Shown in pieces: positions 1 through 10,670 of a stretch of 64,000 bases of DNA (its first letter is position 1; each line of letters starts with the position of its first letter). This stretch comes from Alentia gelatinosa (lineage: Eukaryota > Annelida > Polychaeta > Phyllodocida > Polynoidae): contig OX465581.1 in NCBI GenBank assembly GCA_950022655.1, forward strand, positions 110,963,125 to 111,027,124, written 5' to 3'. The translations under genes and the position numbers were made by a program. Below the pieces are notes generated by a model. The model worked only from the letters and a program-made list of their open reading frames with translations, was not told the origin of the DNA and made no database searches.

Positions 1-559
1 TCCACAATAAGCCATGACAGAGTGATAAAACAGTCCTCATATTACAAATGTTGTGGGGTGGTCAGCATTTGGATGTTCAGAAATCACGATTGGCCATGTA
101 TCTATAAGCATCAGTTTCTTGTCGTAGAATGTTAGATAGGAAGGGAGGGTTATTATTATTATTTTTTTATTTGTTATTTAATCACAAAAATAACGACAAA
201 CAATTTGCCGTATTACACAGCGTTCTTCCATAATTAAACATGTCACAATGTCCCAAACTAGATGTTAGTAATGTGCCTTTGAATTGACCAGAGATGAATT
301 AAACATGTTACAATCTCACAGACAACTACGTACCGTCATCAGAACTATTGAGTGTTTGTTACAGATCAATACCATACAGGCTGGCTTCTGCGGTTTTATG
401 ATACGAACATTTTTATCAGCCTCAAACTAAACGTTTTGCCATTTGGGCTGTTGCATATCGGCCGTTTTGTGTTTTCTGAAGCATGATATTTTCCCAATGG
501 TACATGTTAGAGTTACTATATAGTTAATGGTATAGTGGAAACCAACGCTATGACTGGCA
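1..559. other. Non-genic DNA downstream of the K2P gene
   Basis: AT-rich sequence without a credible exon, splice pair or recognisable repeat. A T-rich/ATT-rich run lies near 150-185. Confidence 0.5.
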
Positions 560-708
560 TTTGAACAGCCACACCAACCTTATATAGTCGACAACCAGTA
601 AATACAGTAGAAATATAACATATCTTATTTTATATTCGTTATCATAAACGCATATACCATGTGATAAATTAGTGTTTATTCCACCAGAACGCATCAGAAT
701 CTTAATTA
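560..708 (-). repeat. Diverged second copy of the K2P 3' end region
   Basis: About 145 bp resemble 1697-1836, including the segments CTTATATAGT, ACAACCAGTAAATAC and CTTAATTA. The nearer copy overlaps the K2P stop codon. The outer copy keeps a canonical minus-strand AATAAA (about 673-678), whereas the inner copy has AATAAG, so the outer one could act as an alternative poly(A) site. A piggyBac-like element sits between the copies. Confidence 0.65.
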
Positions 709-823
709 AAGCAAAATGGAAATTTGCAATAATTCAGCGAGGCGCTCTGCTGACACCTAGCGGACGTCTCAGGAACTGCGGTTGAGCAACCCCAGCGCCC
801 CTATCTTCACTTCTCCATACCAA

Positions 824-1676
824 TTAACCTTTTCACTACGCAGCATGACACCAAATACACATCCTGAAATACGCTGCTGCAGTACCATTGTCACCCCTGT
901 AGTACGCTGGCACTTTTCACAAAATCAACAGTGATGTCATCATCACACCCCCATGGTAATCCAAAATAATCAGGATGTTATATAATAGTAATGATATCAA
1001 CTATGATATAGTTTTACATGGGTCAGAAAAATATCATAAACAAATTCTCATTAGTACTTAAAGGCATATCCTATAATCTACAGTGGAGTCACCTAGTTAT
1101 TTGTGGATAATGTCAAATACTAGTTAAAACTGGTTTCTATTGATTCATTCTAATACTACATGAGGTTTTTTTCTCGATTCAAATAGGTAAAATACGCCAA
1201 TTTACATTTGCTTGATTTACATAGGAAATGTACTGAAAAATATGGGGTTTTTTTTTCAATTCTTTCAAAAACAATGACGCTGATCTATGCTTTTTACAAC
1301 CTAGATAATAAATACTATACATGTTCTAAGTTTGAGGAAAATGACATGGGTTTTACTATGTGATTTTTTTTTAGAATTTCTATATATTTTAATGTAAAAT
1401 TATCACAATATTGATCTATAAATCAAAAAGTAGCACGGTGGCGCCCGAATTTTACGTTAGATATGTGTCCTTTCATCACTTGGAGATCATCATATCAAAT
1501 TTTCAGGGAATTGATTTGGGTTTTAATTTTCAAGCCGAATTATCCGATATGCCTTTAAGTTTCGGAAATGATGCCTCAAGGCATCATGGCGTATTTTGCC
1601 AGGGAATGCCTCCAGGCATCGCAGTGTACTATACCAGGGAATGCCTCCAGGCATCATAGCGTAGCTAAAGGGTTAA
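824..1676. mobile_element. piggyBac-like non-autonomous element, TTAA flanks
   Basis: The element (828-1672) is bracketed by TTAA on both sides. Inverted ends: left CCTTTTCACTACGCAGCATG, right end complement CCCTTTAGCTACGCTATGAT. The right subterminal part carries repeated palindromic AATGCCTCNAGGCAT motifs (about 1570-1660). No transposase frame is present, so it would depend on an enzyme encoded elsewhere. TTAA targets and CCCTTT/CCYT ends are the known piggyBac hallmarks. Confidence 0.7.
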
Positions 1677-1829
1677 TAACAATCTATTCCAAGGACTTTG
1701 AGCAACCACACCGACCTTATATAGTAAACAACCAGTAAATACTACAGGAGAAATATAAATCTCTTACATTATACACATTATTATATACCTTGTAACAAAG
1801 TAGTTCTTATTCCAGAGCGCCTCAGAGTC

Positions 1830-2050
1830 TTAATTATGTCTCGTCAGATCAGACTTTCTGTCAGCCGATGATGGATTTTCAGTCAACTCCGCCACTTTGA
1901 CCTCATCTTTGGAGTTCGCAACAGAATTCACCCTCTCAGTCATTCCTCTCTGCATTGTGGACATAACCGAAGCGAACCAAGCGAGTCCGAAGAAAATCCA
2001 TACCGTGTTTGCAATTTCAAAAAATAAATTTCTTTCTATTGCTCTGTTTA
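1830..2050 (-). CDS. K2P channel terminal coding exon (M4 and C-terminus)
   Basis: It starts at acceptor CATTCCAG|TAAACAG and encodes NRAIERN, the M4 helix with WIFFGLAWFA, then a charged tail ending at TAA (1830). A variant poly(A) hexamer AATAAG reads on the minus strand at about 1807-1812, just past the stop. The intron before it is 4.2 kb and full of repeat modules. Confidence 0.92.
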
Positions 2051-5000
2051 CTGGAATGAATGATAATGATATTGATTGAAGTACAGAAACAATGTATGAA
2101 TTATTTAAAACAAGAGGGTTGACATTTTTTGAAGGGATGAGCATGATGAGCAAAAGTGTCCACGTAAATTATTACACATTTAACTTTCGAAGCTAGGTTG
2201 GATTATAATGTTAGAATCTATTGTGGCCTTTTGATAAAAATTGCCTCTATGTTCACTCTCTAGTACTGAATGTGTATCATCAGGAAACGTCACAAAATGT
2301 CATACAATTCTTTGTATGGCATCAGTTGTTTTCGCGGAATGATATCACAAAGCGGGACTGAGTGACATCAGTACCAGAAGACAACGAACGCCATATAAAT
2401 AATCATATAAAACTGAGTGACGTTTAGATTTTATCCTACCCTGTTACATGATTTTAATTGTTCCCAACTCGTTGGGAGTAATGTGAGCGGGAGGGGTTTC
2501 ACTCTCCACCCGGAGTTTCTACAAAACCACGTGACTCTCACGTCCCCACGTGATTCACTCGCCATCCTCCAACGGAAAATTACCTCTCACCCACCCTGCA
2601 AATACCTTCATTGGGCATTACTATTAATTAAGATGACAGTGTGTTAATATCTATCTCACGTGGCTTTCTATATATATATATTAACTTTATCAATAACGTC
2701 AGTAGCTTAATAAAAATCTCTATCGTGCAAACCCCTCTTCGTCTTAATCATTGCATCTGTCACCCATGGCATATAAAAATTATTTGGCAATAACCATGGA
2801 ATAGGGTCACACCATATTAGGTCTATGGAGCTATATGTGAGGGGTAGGATAAAACAGATGTTTCCATTCTTTGGTCAGTTCTCTGAAGTGAAACCAATCT
2901 GAACCCGAACAGGGAAGAAGTCTCTCTGTATTTGTCTAGCAATGTTAAGTCCTGATGTAAAACTGTCTTGTTAAATACAAAAATGTACTTTCAATATATA
3001 TAAATTCTCTTTACAGCTGTGATTAATGAAACATGGGAATCTTAATATGATGTGAACCCTAAAATATGAACACTATACAGTGTCAAATGACCTGTGGAAA
3101 GCATAAACCACTGAGAAGAACTGCTTTATAAAAATCTGTAAATCGTATTATTTTTGTGACTGATTTTTTTCTCAGTGCCTAATTGTGTGTACACCATGTA
3201 CATCTGCGCTGCACTTGTTGGACTGGTACAAGAATAGCGTCCGATTCTGGATGATTGTTCTTAATTCTTTTTTCTTGAATAAAAGAAAAAAATGCTTCTC
3301 AGCCTTTTTGTAAGCAAATTATATATTGTGGTTATCATTGAAATACTCACAATACATATATTTCCTAAACCCTGGTCTATTTGTATAATTATATAGAACT
3401 AGTTCGAAAATCGTATAAAAACAAACCCAACACATCGCCCAAACTACCTCTTGTCATCTGATTTGTTCCAAGCTAGGCTACAATTTACCTTATATGGTCA
3501 CTGATTTATTATACTATTTGCACCCTCACCGTTTTCAATTATATAATTGTTCTGCACCACTAGTTATCAAATATAGGCCTAGTAGAAAAGTGACGAAAGT
3601 AATATATAGTCAACATTTATTGAGAAAGCAAGCTGTCACAGGTATGATGGAAGATCGGAGCTTTGTGCTATCGAATCAGACCCAATAAAAAAAAATATAT
3701 AAATAAAAAATGCTCCATGAGTTTGGATGCACCGCAATCATCATCAAGGTGAAGCTGAGTGACGATTAGGGCACATCCAAACAAGTTGAGTATTATAGAG
3801 AAACAGGCTTACTGTCTCCGTACGGATAAAATACGCGGTAAAATCGGCAATCAGATGAAAGTCAGCCTGTTTCTCTATTATTATATACCTTAAAATATCG
3901 AATTTTTAACTTTGCTACTGGGGGAATATTTGGATTTTGCCGCCGTACATGCCCCGTACACCACATACATACCCCGTACGTCACCTAGGTGTCGTACGGG
4001 TATAAATACGACATGGGTAGGAGCGGGCAGTATGTGTAGGATATACTACCACAGGTATATAATAATATAGAATTACTATGTTGGCGCTCGTGTATGGTGG
4101 CCGTACGCCGAGGTTTGTCTAACTGTCGTACTCACCAAGGCCATAGGCCGAGGTGAGTACGACAGTTAGACAAACCGAGGTGTTCGGTCACCATACTTGA
4201 GCGACAACGTCGTAATTCTATTATTATATGCCTTCAAATGTCTTAAACAATCAGAAAATACCTTTTTTGACCGTAAATCGCCATAACGTCACACTCAACT
4301 GTTCGACAAAGACGTCAAATACACTGTCATACTCATCCGGAAGTTTATTGCGCCTGCGCGAGTTACATTTGATCTCCGAACAGATCTTTGGTTCGAATAG
4401 ATAGCGTTAACGAACCTGAACTACGATTGGAGAATGTGAAGTTACCCGGATTCACTTTTTACATCACCAATCGTATCACTACTTTCTTGCTTACTCTCCG
4501 AACAGATCCTAACCTGCAAAAGCCGTTCATGGTCGGAAGCAAATGTCGGAGAAGATTGTCTAAAAGTGTTTAATGACCAAATACCGAAGTTTCTACCGTG
4601 AGACAATCAGGTGATCCAGTTTTGATAGCTTAGATATACAGTTAGATACAGTTTAGATATACGAAATAAATCTGCGCAGTATCCCGACACTGGAACTAGG
4701 GTATCCAACGTAATTTGACGTTGACAACACGGAGCATCGCAGTGGACTGTCAGTCCTTGTTGATATTGATTAATTTCATATATCTAAGCTATCTAAACTG
4801 TATCACGTGAATTTCCCACGTTAGACACTTCGATATCTAGTCGGTAGGCACATTTACTCATTCCGGCCCGCCTATAACACAATGTAAACCTCTCGATTCG
4901 AGGACGTCCACCATTTTTGAATTTTCCGCCAAGCCGAGTCCTTCTCCCGCTCGACCAATCAGATTGCGTTATTTTTCAAAGCACTCCGTATGTCAGTCAA

Positions 5001-8000
5001 AGCACTCCGTATGTCGTTCAAAGCACTCCGTATGTCAATTTCAAAGACGATGTGTACCAAGCTACACAGAGTACCATGGTGATATGATATTATTACTATA
5101 TCCCTAGGAGCAGTCAGTATTGATAGATAGTTTGTGCATAGGTATATAATAATATTTATTTTACCATCTGAGTACGAGTCTGGATTTTTCTCACCAATTT
5201 CACGAACATCAGAATAGCATCACAACATTAGAAGTATTCAAATTACTTCACAAATGCACTTAGGAATGATAAAATATCCATGTTGCTGTCTTGTCTGTTC
5301 TCTGAAATCCTGGCCATTGATTGGCCAGTCGCTTATGACTTCTCTCCATCTTTCATCACTCCACCACGACCATGGCATAGTATTGGCACTTTACGTGGGT
5401 GATCGTTGCATAGCATTCTTATGTTATTCAAATGGCTAAACTTGTACCGGGAGAGAGATTAATATCCGTCCCTGAATTTCTGTTAATTATTTGTCTCAAA
5501 GAATACTCTAGCCATAGTACATGTGTAATCATTGACTGTTTTTATCATATACCCATGCAGTATATATATTGGATAATTACGTATTGCTGCGCCCTATGCA
5601 GTATAAATTGTATACTGAACCCTGCGCAATACACTGTTATACTGCACATGTTGAACCATCAGCAGTATGTGGGGTTTCACGCTGACGTATCTTCTATGCC
5701 AATATATGGTAAGATTTGATTAATTTTGGATATATAATTAATACATAACGACCCACCATGCTTGTATATGCTACAAAACTCGATGGGAATCGATGCTCTT
5801 CACGGAACTTGGCCTGGGGCCTCGTTCTGTAAAAAGAAGAATTCCCATCTCGTTTTGTAGCATGTACAGCATGGTCTTTTTAAAAAAATCTTTTATTTAG
5901 ACTGGTAAAGCTCAGGGTTGTTTTTTTTATAAAACTGGTTTCCTTGCTCGACCAGTGGCTGGTTTACAGTAATCTCTGTTGTAGTACATGGGCAGTAAGT
6001 GATCGATTCGATGACAAAGTAGTAATAATCATAATAACAATAATAATAATAACAATAATGATAATAAGAAAAATAATAATATACAGTCTAGTTACAGCAG
6101 ACATACTATAGATGGGATAATCCCTGTTGTTATCTCTGTTATGCCTGTTGTTCATATTTTAGGGTCACATCATATTAAGATTTCCATGTTTCATTAATCA
6201 CAGCCGTCGTTCTATAGAAATACTTACTTAGCATGTAATCCCCGAAGCCTACGGTGGATATCGTAATGATGCTGAAGTAAAGTGAGGTGAGGTAAGGCCA
6301 CCCCTCAGAATAGCTGAATGAGATGCTCGGTATGAAGACGAACAGCGTTCCACCATTTATAAAAAGCAGGGTCAGGCGGAGGATTGCATACCGAGGCTCC
6401 GTTTTCGGCCATTTCACCAATCTGCTCACCATGCCGTCGTTAAACTTTGCGAAAAGCTCTCCAATTCTGGACAGAGTAGCCAAGCATAACGGGATGCCGA
6501 ATATTGCGTAGATACAACAGAATATCTTTGAGACACTTGTAACTGGGGTTGGGTTTCCGTATCCTGTAATGAGAGAGGGAGATGGAAATATCACTAGGTT
6601 CATCAGGTATTTGTGAGCTTAATGACAATGGAAGGCTATCATTATAATGGTGGGGTAAAACTGGAGTAGGTGGAAGATAGGTGCCAGCCACCTAACCTGG
6701 GCTCCAGGGTAAATAAAAGCTAAAAAAAAACAACTATTAATCGGATACATCCCAGTGCTGAAGGCAGAGGGATGTAACAGTTTTACCGCGTATTTCTGAC
6801 GTACTATGACCGTCAGCCCGGTTTCGTATCATTATGACCTACCATGCATATATAAAAAGGCACGATTCCGACGAGATCTGTTTGGTGTTGCTCTCCCACA
6901 TAGAGACAGACAGAACTAGAACTGCGTAGGAGATTGAAATGCCACGAGAGTGAGATTCTCGTGTATAGAAAACCTTGGATCTGCTATTCCTTTTTCGATG
7001 GTCTATTCTGGAATTTACTTCATCACTTATGATTTATTTCTAGCCATATCGAAAACAAAATTTAGTATTCTAGATTTCTAATCGCATTACTCTGAGACCA
7101 GCCTCATAGAGTCGCCGCTATTTCAAAATGGCGCAAGCTTCGCTGGTATACCTCAAAATGACGAAATTTTAGATAGTCATGTGATCACATAAACCGTACG
7201 TCACAGTGTGACATATGGCCATTATATATGCATGTCATAGGTAGCATCGGGCAGTATGTGTGGGTCATACGGCCATAGGTATATAATAATATAGAGGAAA
7301 CCTATGAAGGGTTACGGTCAGATCTTCTATCCCATCGAGTTTGAATCGAGCATAGTATTATATAGCTATTCAGACTAGATGGGGTCGAGCTCTGACTGTA
7401 AACCTGAATAGGTTTCTGAATTAATCTCACTCCTCGCATTGACTAATCGGCTATCATTTGTCACATAATCTCCCATTAAGCATTTCTTCTAAATTCTCCA
7501 TGGCATTGAGTATATGAGTTCCCAATGTTAAGCCTATGGGGGAAAATACTCGAGTCGAAATAAAGTCCTTTTCCTTTGTACCTTTTTATCATATATTTTG
7601 ATATTGTGGGTCTACAGTAACCTACCCTCTACCTAACAATAATAGTGAAATGTGATATCGATATGATATGTTTTTAATAAAAAATGTTCATTTCACCTAT
7701 TGTTGTGACGACTGTTGATGCGAAGTTCACGGATGAAGAGTATGTCCAAAGTGTTGGTTCTGTGTTCTTATTTTGTAAACGTATACCGTTTCTCCAGAGC
7801 CTCTTCGCAGTGTCCAGGAATGCAAAGAACTGAGACTGGTTGACGCATGAAAAATCAACTGTGGATAAAGGAATTATTATATCTACAAAGAGGAAACAGA
7901 TACTATATTCCAGACTGATCCACAATGAAGTCAATAGAGTCATATGACCTATTCGAACAATAATCCACTAAAAGAATGGAAACAGTATTCGCCTAATATA

Positions 8001-8888
8001 TCACGCTGTAAGGCATATGGATGTCCTGTCTATGTAATGTCATACACTTATGTTTTTGTTGTTCTCTTCACCATGTTGGACCTGACCATGGAAGAACGCT
8101 GATTGACTCAGCGAATGCTCATACTGTCCCTTATAAACTTTCTTGAATAAAAAAAAAAAAAAAAAAAAATCAAATCACCAGTTTTAGGTTTTCACGAAAA
8201 CAACAAGACCAATTTCGGCTATTGTATTCCTATTTCTCATCTGTAGGTTACACACATTTGTCTCACCAGTGGTATTTCCCCCCACAGACTTAACATTGGG
8301 AACTCGTACTCAATGCCCATGGAGTATTTAGGGGAAAAAAACTCAATGGAGGATTCTGTCACAAACGTTAGCTGATTAGTCAATATGAGGGATGAGATAA
8401 ATTCAGAAACTTATTCAAGTTTACAGTCAGAGCTAGATCCCATCTTGTTTGAATTGCTACATAATTGATGCGGCTTCGCCTTGTGAATTACTACGCTAGT
8501 CAAACTCCATGAGATACAAGCTCTGACCTTAAACTTTCATAGGTTTCCTCTATAGTATACATGTTGATCTACGCCCCATATAATTTAAGACAGTGAATTC
8601 TATTATACTTAATGTCTCATTGAAAAATATATAAAATTATCAAGTAGATATTTTGTGCAGGTTTGTAAATGAACCATATTTACTCGTATATTAATAGTCG
8701 TCTTTAAATCTTTCGCTATATTTGATTTTGTAGTTACCAATAAAGTTTTTCATTGTAGAGCGGGCAACTTGCATATTTTCCTTTTCTATCGGGTTTTCTA
8801 TGGCGTAGAAGACAGCGCCGCCTACCAGGACGTAGAGCACCAAGGTAATTGCGAGTCCCAACAAAATGACGGTGTCCGTCCGCACCAT
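1830..8888 (-). CDS. Two-pore-domain (K2P) potassium channel, four coding exons
   Basis: The reconstructed protein is a K+ leak channel subunit that would dimerise in the plasma membrane and set resting potential. Coding exons are 8888-8738, 7858-7697, 6563-6228 and 2050-1830. All junctions are GT..AG, all are phase 1, and the summed length of 870 nt gives 289 residues. Seen: M1 at about residues 7-28, extracellular cap helices, first filter TTIGYGN at 102-108, an M2 stretch containing GIPLCLATL, second filter TVGFGD at 208-213, and M4 with WIFFGLAWFA at 234-243. The cap segment SCVNQSQ and the M4 motif resemble the TREK/TRAAK branch, while the M2 is more TWIK-like, so no subfamily symbol is given. 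The cytosolic tail is short, about 40 residues, without the long regulatory C-terminus of TREK. The start is the ATG directly after a splice acceptor (TTACAG), so a non-coding 5' exon probably lies upstream. Family call is secure; the exact start is less so. Confidence 0.93.
2284..2450. repeat. Hairpin module (family 3) and start of its block
   Basis: The arms begin at AAACGTCACAAAATGTCAT and pair imperfectly with the stretch ending in GAGTGACGTTT near 2428. The loop reads CACAAAGCGGGACTGAGTG. TTTTATCCTACCCTGTTACATG, the block border of this family, follows. Other copies lie at 49794-50062 and 54972-55240. Confidence 0.6.
2456..2760. mobile_element. Insertion splitting the family-3 block
   Basis: The intact block at 49937-50062 is continuous, but here about 300 bp interrupt it. 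The insert has inverted GAGGGGTTTCAC / GTGCAAACCCCTC near its ends (about 2491 and 2727). The block resumes at about 2761 and closes with GGGGTAGGATAAAA near 2850. Class unknown. Confidence 0.45.
3690..4230. repeat. Tandem hairpin-hairpin-block-hairpin array (family 9) in K2P intron 3
   Basis: In order: a hairpin at about 3700-3790 with loop AAGGTGAAGCTGAGTGA; a second hairpin at 3789-3888 with arms ATAGAGAAACAGGCT; a block at 3886-4058 bounded by TATTATATACCTT and AGGTATATAATAATA; and a third hairpin at about 4064-4230. The third has two arms of about 80 bp around AAGGCCATAGG and is close to a perfect foldback over TTTGTCTAACTGTCGTACTC. Nothing codes for protein. Confidence 0.75.
4640..4800. 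repeat. Short inverted-repeat element
   Basis: GATACAGTTTAGATATACGA near 4645 is answered by TAGCTTAGATATATGAAA and GATACAGTTTAGATAGC on the other strand near 4775-4800. The spacer is about 110 bp. It has the look of a small MITE; no target duplication is clear. Confidence 0.45.
4976..5038 (+). repeat. Three tandem 21-bp repeats
   Basis: Three contiguous copies of TCAAAGCACTCCGTATGTC plus two variable bases, in K2P intron 3. The copies differ only in the last two bases. Confidence 0.85.
6228..6563 (-). CDS. K2P channel coding exon 3 (filter 1, M2, M3, filter 2)
   Basis: This is the longest coding exon. It begins within the first selectivity filter (acceptor CATTACAG|GATACGG) and runs through M2, the cytosolic linker, M3 and the second pore loop to GDYML. 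The donor CTAA|GTAAGT is near-consensus. Both filter signatures, GYGN and GFGD, are present, so the product should be K+ selective if expressed. Confidence 0.95.
7138..7572. repeat. Block-hairpin-block composite (families 9 and 1) in K2P intron 2
   Basis: A family-9 type block (about 7138-7275, bounded by GGTATACCT and AGGTATATAATAATA) abuts a family-1 hairpin (7276-7415, GAGGAAACCTATGAA arm). A family-1 block follows (about 7425-7572, containing GAGTTCCCAATGTTAAGCC and CATTGACTAATCGGCTA). The hairpin loop here has decayed to AGCATAGTATTATATAGCT. This copy joins a block of one family to a hairpin of another. Confidence 0.65.
7697..7858 (-). CDS. K2P channel coding exon 2 (cap domain, start of pore 1)
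   Basis: It encodes the extracellular cap and first pore helix, ending at TTI with the filter glycine codon split across the intron. The preferred acceptor is CCACAG|TTGATT at 7858, because SCVNQSQ then sits at the same distance from M1 as in TREK channels. An alternative acceptor 27 nt upstream (TTTGTAG, exon start 7885) is also in phase and would add nine residues, so alternative splicing is possible. Confidence 0.9.
8258..8562. repeat. Block-hairpin element (family 1) in K2P intron 1
   Basis: The block contains CAGACTTAACATTGGGAACT and ATGCCCATGGAGTA. The hairpin arms run from CAGAGCTAGATCCCAT to ATGAGATACAAGCTCTGAC around the loop GATGCGGCTTCGCCTTGTGA. The same layout and orientation recur at 50448-50742. 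Confidence 0.75.
8738..8888 (-). CDS. K2P channel coding exon 1 (M1)
   Basis: This exon encodes MVRTDTVILL and the first transmembrane helix, ending in the conserved GGAVFYAIE-type stretch. The donor at 8737 reads ATTG|GTAACT. The frame stays open upstream to an ATG at 8957, but a pyrimidine-rich acceptor (CATCTGTTACAG) lies immediately before the 8888 ATG. The 23 extra residues also do not look like a K2P N-terminus. Confidence 0.9.
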
Positions 8889-8931
8889 CTGTAACAGATG
8901 AATGGATGTCGGAGCAGTCTGTTCACACATA

Positions 8932-9596
8932 GCTTCAGACACGCACATTAAATTCATTTAATTTCAGGACATTAAGCTAACCCTTAAATAACAAACGGAG
9001 ATGGCAACGTGAATTATAATATTGAATATTTAAAAGACAATGTGAATTGTAATATTAAACATTCAGAAAAAGAAAATAAGAAAAATATTAAAGGTTTGTT
9101 GATACAGATTGTCTATCCCATGCTTCAGACACGCACATTGAATTCATTTAATTTCAGGACATTAGGCCCGGCGTCCACCTACTACGATAGAATCGTAGAC
9201 CTCCTGATATGGCACCGATACAAAATGTCAAAATTGGTGCCATATCGGGAAGGTGCAAAATCGTAGACATATGTCTAGACAAGCCAATCCACCACGCATT
9301 GTATGGGTTTTTTATCGGTGTCTAATCGCAGAAACGTGGTCAACTGCCCCGATTTTAGGTATCCTTCCGACGCGATTTTGATTTTCTATCGGGAGGTGCA
9401 TCATAGACCATATCGGAGCCATATCGTAGTAGGTGGACGCCGGACCTTAAGCTAACCCTTTAACAGCAAACGGAGATGGCAACGTGAATTATAATATTGA
9501 ATATTTAAAAGACAATGTGAATTGTAATATTAAACATTTAGAAAAAGAAAAGAAAAAAGATTAAAGGTTTGTTGATACAGATTGTCTATCCCATGT
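8932..9596. repeat. Tandem duplication upstream of the K2P coding start
   Basis: Unit 1 (8932-9121) and unit 2 (9122-9164 plus 9450-9596) are nearly identical over about 190 bp, sharing GCTTCAGACACGCACATT and CAAACGGAGATGGCAACGTG. Unit 2 is split by the MITE at 9165-9446. The repeat covers the region where a K2P 5' exon or promoter might lie, so two copies of any regulatory sites could be present. Confidence 0.85.
9162..9449. mobile_element. Harbinger-like MITE with TTA target duplication
   Basis: The element (9165-9446) has inverted ends GGCCCGGCGTCCACCTACTA / TAGTAGGTGGACGCCGGACC and a TTA on each side. The uninterrupted sequence ACATTAAGCTAACCC at about 8979-8993 is the empty site, so the 3-bp duplication is directly visible. 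TTA/TWA duplications are typical of PIF/Harbinger elements. No transposase. Confidence 0.8.
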
Positions 9597-9901
9597 ATAT
9601 ACCTTACTTGTTTTATCTACTATACTTATTCACTAGAATTTCTGAGGAACTCCCTGTTCAAACATTTATGAAGGGATACCGACGATAATACATCGTCATA
9701 TCAAAAAGCTTTTGTAAATGCATTCAAAACCTTCCCCAAACAATTGTGTAAAATTCCTCTGTTAGTGAATCTATAATATGGACCTGTATCATTCATCATC
9801 ATCATACTATATCATTAAAAGAAGAATACTGATCTGAAGTATATTAGGAAAGTATCTAAGCTTGCTGTTTTGACAATGCTACTTGAAAGTTCCTCGGTTC
9901 C

Positions 9902-9975
9902 TCAGGGCCCGGATGGAAGAACGGCATATTGCCCAATTCGGTGTTGTCAATACAATATCCCTGATAAAAAATTTC
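9902..9975 (+). mobile_element. 5'-truncated SINE copy
   Basis: CAGGGCCCGGATGGAAGAAC through CACAATATCCC-like sequence matches the 3' half of the SINE at 53723-53958, and an A-rich end follows. The tRNA-like head is missing, as expected from incomplete reverse transcription. Confidence 0.6.
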
Positions 9976-10433
9976 TAAAAACAACTTCCAACAGAGCAGT
10001 AATTACCTTTACTTGATATTTTCCCAAAGTGTTGTTTTACTCTTTTTCCATATCTAAGAGGTACCTCAGTAGAACATCGATTACATTGTGTCCTACAATG
10101 TTTGTTACTGCAGTATTCACGAGGCGTTAGTTGTTGTCACCTGTTGCCTTTATCAAACACTCGATGAGAACATTTGCATATTAGGTGTAGGCTTATAAAA
10201 ATATCACCTAAAATGCATTTAATTGAATATATATCGAATTGGGTTGCACTTGGAATAGCTGACATGTCAACTATAAACAAGACATGTAGCAAGTCTATTG
10301 AACTGGGGTCAGTTTTTAAAAGAGAGAACAATAAATTGTGAAGGTTTGTGGTTCGCTCCTTATTCAAAATGGTCAGTCTTTATGAAAGACAGTTTTACAA
10401 TACGATCATTAGAAGGAAACTCATGATATAAAA
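9976..10433. other. Non-genic AT-rich stretch
   Basis: Open frames here are short and lack splice signals or codon structure. I see no gene or repeat. Confidence 0.45.
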
Positions 10434-10670
10434 ATAACCTGGTCCATACTCCACCAAGTTTGACCGTGGAGCAATTCACAAAGGGAAGCTGAGTGAATTA
10501 CATAGAGGTCAAACGAGGTGGAGTGTGAACCAAGTTATTTTCATCGAGAGAGTTTCTGATTTTATCTTATACATGATCAGGAACATTATCAATTAAAAAA
10601 TAACTCACCCAATTAGCCATTGAGAATTGGGTACACTACTTTCATGGCCATGGAGTATGAGTCCCTAATG
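10434..10670. repeat. Hairpin-block element (family 2), interrupted on its right
   Basis: The hairpin (10434-10555) has arms ATAACCTGGTCCATACTCCA and GGAGTGTGAACCAAGTTATT around the loop TTCACAAAGGGAAGCTGAGT. The block follows (ACTCACCCAATTAGCCATTG, GAGTATGAGTCCCTAATGTT) and is cut at 10671 by a piggyBac-like element. It resumes at 11557-11595. Confidence 0.75.

Noticed and set aside
8889..8957. Upstream K2P start codon at 8957
   Set aside because: A strong splice acceptor ends right before the 8888 ATG, and the extra residues read like intron. The region is part of a tandem duplication.
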